NCBI GenBank assembly: GCA_003647755.1 | Contig: QMNL01000098.1 | Coordinates: forward strand, 1-6,461 | Length of the DNA: 6,461 nucleotides | Reading direction: 5' to 3' | Source of the DNA: Candidatus Coatesiibacteriota bacterium | Lineage (GTDB): Bacteria; B130-G9 | Part shown: positions 6,061-6,461 of the stretch, piece by piece | Numbering within the stretch: position 1 is the stretch's first letter | Layout of the letters: every line of letters begins with the position of its first letter | Program-made: the position numbers and the translations under genes | Notes under the pieces: model-generated | What the model saw: the letters and a program-made list of their open reading frames with translations, nothing else | What the model was told of the DNA's origin: nothing | Database searches by the model: none

Positions 6061-6461
6061 TTGAACTCTCTCCTTCCTGAATCTCAGATACATCTGACAG
6101 CGGCACCCTCTGCCCGTTCATGATGAGATAGGTTATCCCCTGATCGAACGCGATACCTGTAACCCTGCCCAGGATCCCCGACGTTAAGCCGACACTCTCG
6201 CCGTCCTCGTCCTTCGCTGTTATCTCGAACGTGTAATCGCCATCCGAAACCGCGTTACCATCTGAATCCTTGCCATCCCACTTGAACACGTGCTCGCCCG
6301 ACTCGAGGCCGCTGAGTTTCTCCTCGCGAACAACGTTGCCGTCCTTGTCCTTCACCAGAACCTTCACTTCCGAGGCATCCGAGTCCAACTCGCACCAAAT
6401 ATCGTTGCACTTGCCGTCCTTGAGCGTGATCTCATTGGTCTCAGCCTTCACTGTCTTGCCT
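6050..6461 (-). CDS. flgD: Flagellar hook assembly scaffold FlgD, C-terminal part (cut by window end)
   Basis: FlgD caps the growing hook and is needed for FlgE polymerisation; it is exported by the flagellar apparatus. The visible 136 residues begin with GKTVKAETNEITL, matching the usual LIGK-V segment that follows FlgD's N-terminal export and cap region, which lies outside the window. A GTG at 6451 is an internal valine, not a start, because the frame is open to the edge. An Ig/fibronectin-like domain follows, with VKVLVKDKDGNVVREEKL, then HVFKWDGKDSDGNAVSDGDY. The Tudor-like terminal part has GRVTGIAFDQGITYL and VPLSDVSEI. The last residues are an acidic tail. Two cysteines occur close together in the KCNDIWCEL segment, which is unusual for an exported axial protein. 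The stop TGA overlaps the next gene's start. Confidence 0.93.
   Translation of the reverse strand, partial: GKTVKAETNEITLKDGKCNDIWCELDSDASEVKVLVKDKDGNVVREEKLSGLESGEHVFKWDGKDSDGNAVSDGDYTFEITAKDEDGESVGLTSGILGRVTGIAFDQGITYLIMNGQRVPLSDVSEIQEGESSNDE
6070..6075 (-). promoter_or_regulatory. Ribosome site inside flgD that sets the next gene's start
   Basis: AAGGAG on the minus strand lies within the flgD coding region, nine bases before the ATG at 6060. It supports that ATG over the one at 6093. It implies that ribosomes finishing flgD pass over the next start. Confidence 0.7.

Overview
The window carries six protein-coding genes in two convergent transcription units. One gene, at the left edge, reads rightward. 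Five genes read leftward from the right edge. The content suggests a flagellated bacterium with two membranes and an anaerobic or ferredoxin-based metabolism. The evidence is a 2-oxoacid:ferredoxin oxidoreductase beta subunit, a periplasmic adaptor of the HlyD/MacA type, and a flagellar hook cluster that contains the small gene of the TIGR02530/DUF3766 family. That small gene is known mainly from Firmicutes and assorted deep-branching lineages. Base composition is moderately GC-rich. I cannot name a species or phylum; an uncultivated diderm lineage would fit, but this is inference.

Layout. Bases 1-956 (+) hold porB, preceded by a strong Shine-Dalgarno site and followed by an intrinsic terminator with a UUCG tetraloop (984-1018). 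Bases 957-1086 separate the convergent units and contain two perfect 8-bp palindromes. On the minus strand, in transcription order from the right edge, come: the C-terminal part of flgD (cut by the window end); a TIGR02530-type flagellar gene overlapping flgD by 11 bases; a 233-bp non-coding leader with a 7-bp GC-rich hairpin and a 10-bp imperfect direct repeat; flgE; a very strong terminator (11-bp stem plus T-rich tail); an HlyD/MacA-type adaptor gene; and a polytopic membrane protein resembling GT-C glycosyltransferases, ending at 1087.

How the genes work together. FlgD is the scaffold on which FlgE subunits polymerise into the flagellar hook, and the TIGR02530 gene normally sits between these two. 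The terminator after flgE separates hook expression from the adaptor/membrane-protein pair, which looks like its own unit and may serve envelope export or glycan modification. No ABC or RND partner for the adaptor is visible. PorB is unrelated metabolism and would belong to an operon that begins left of the window.

No defence system, mobile element, CRISPR array, tRNA or rRNA was seen. The window is largely ordinary. The points worth a second look are the flgE leader, the adaptor's start codon and isolation, and the adaptor/membrane-protein pairing.
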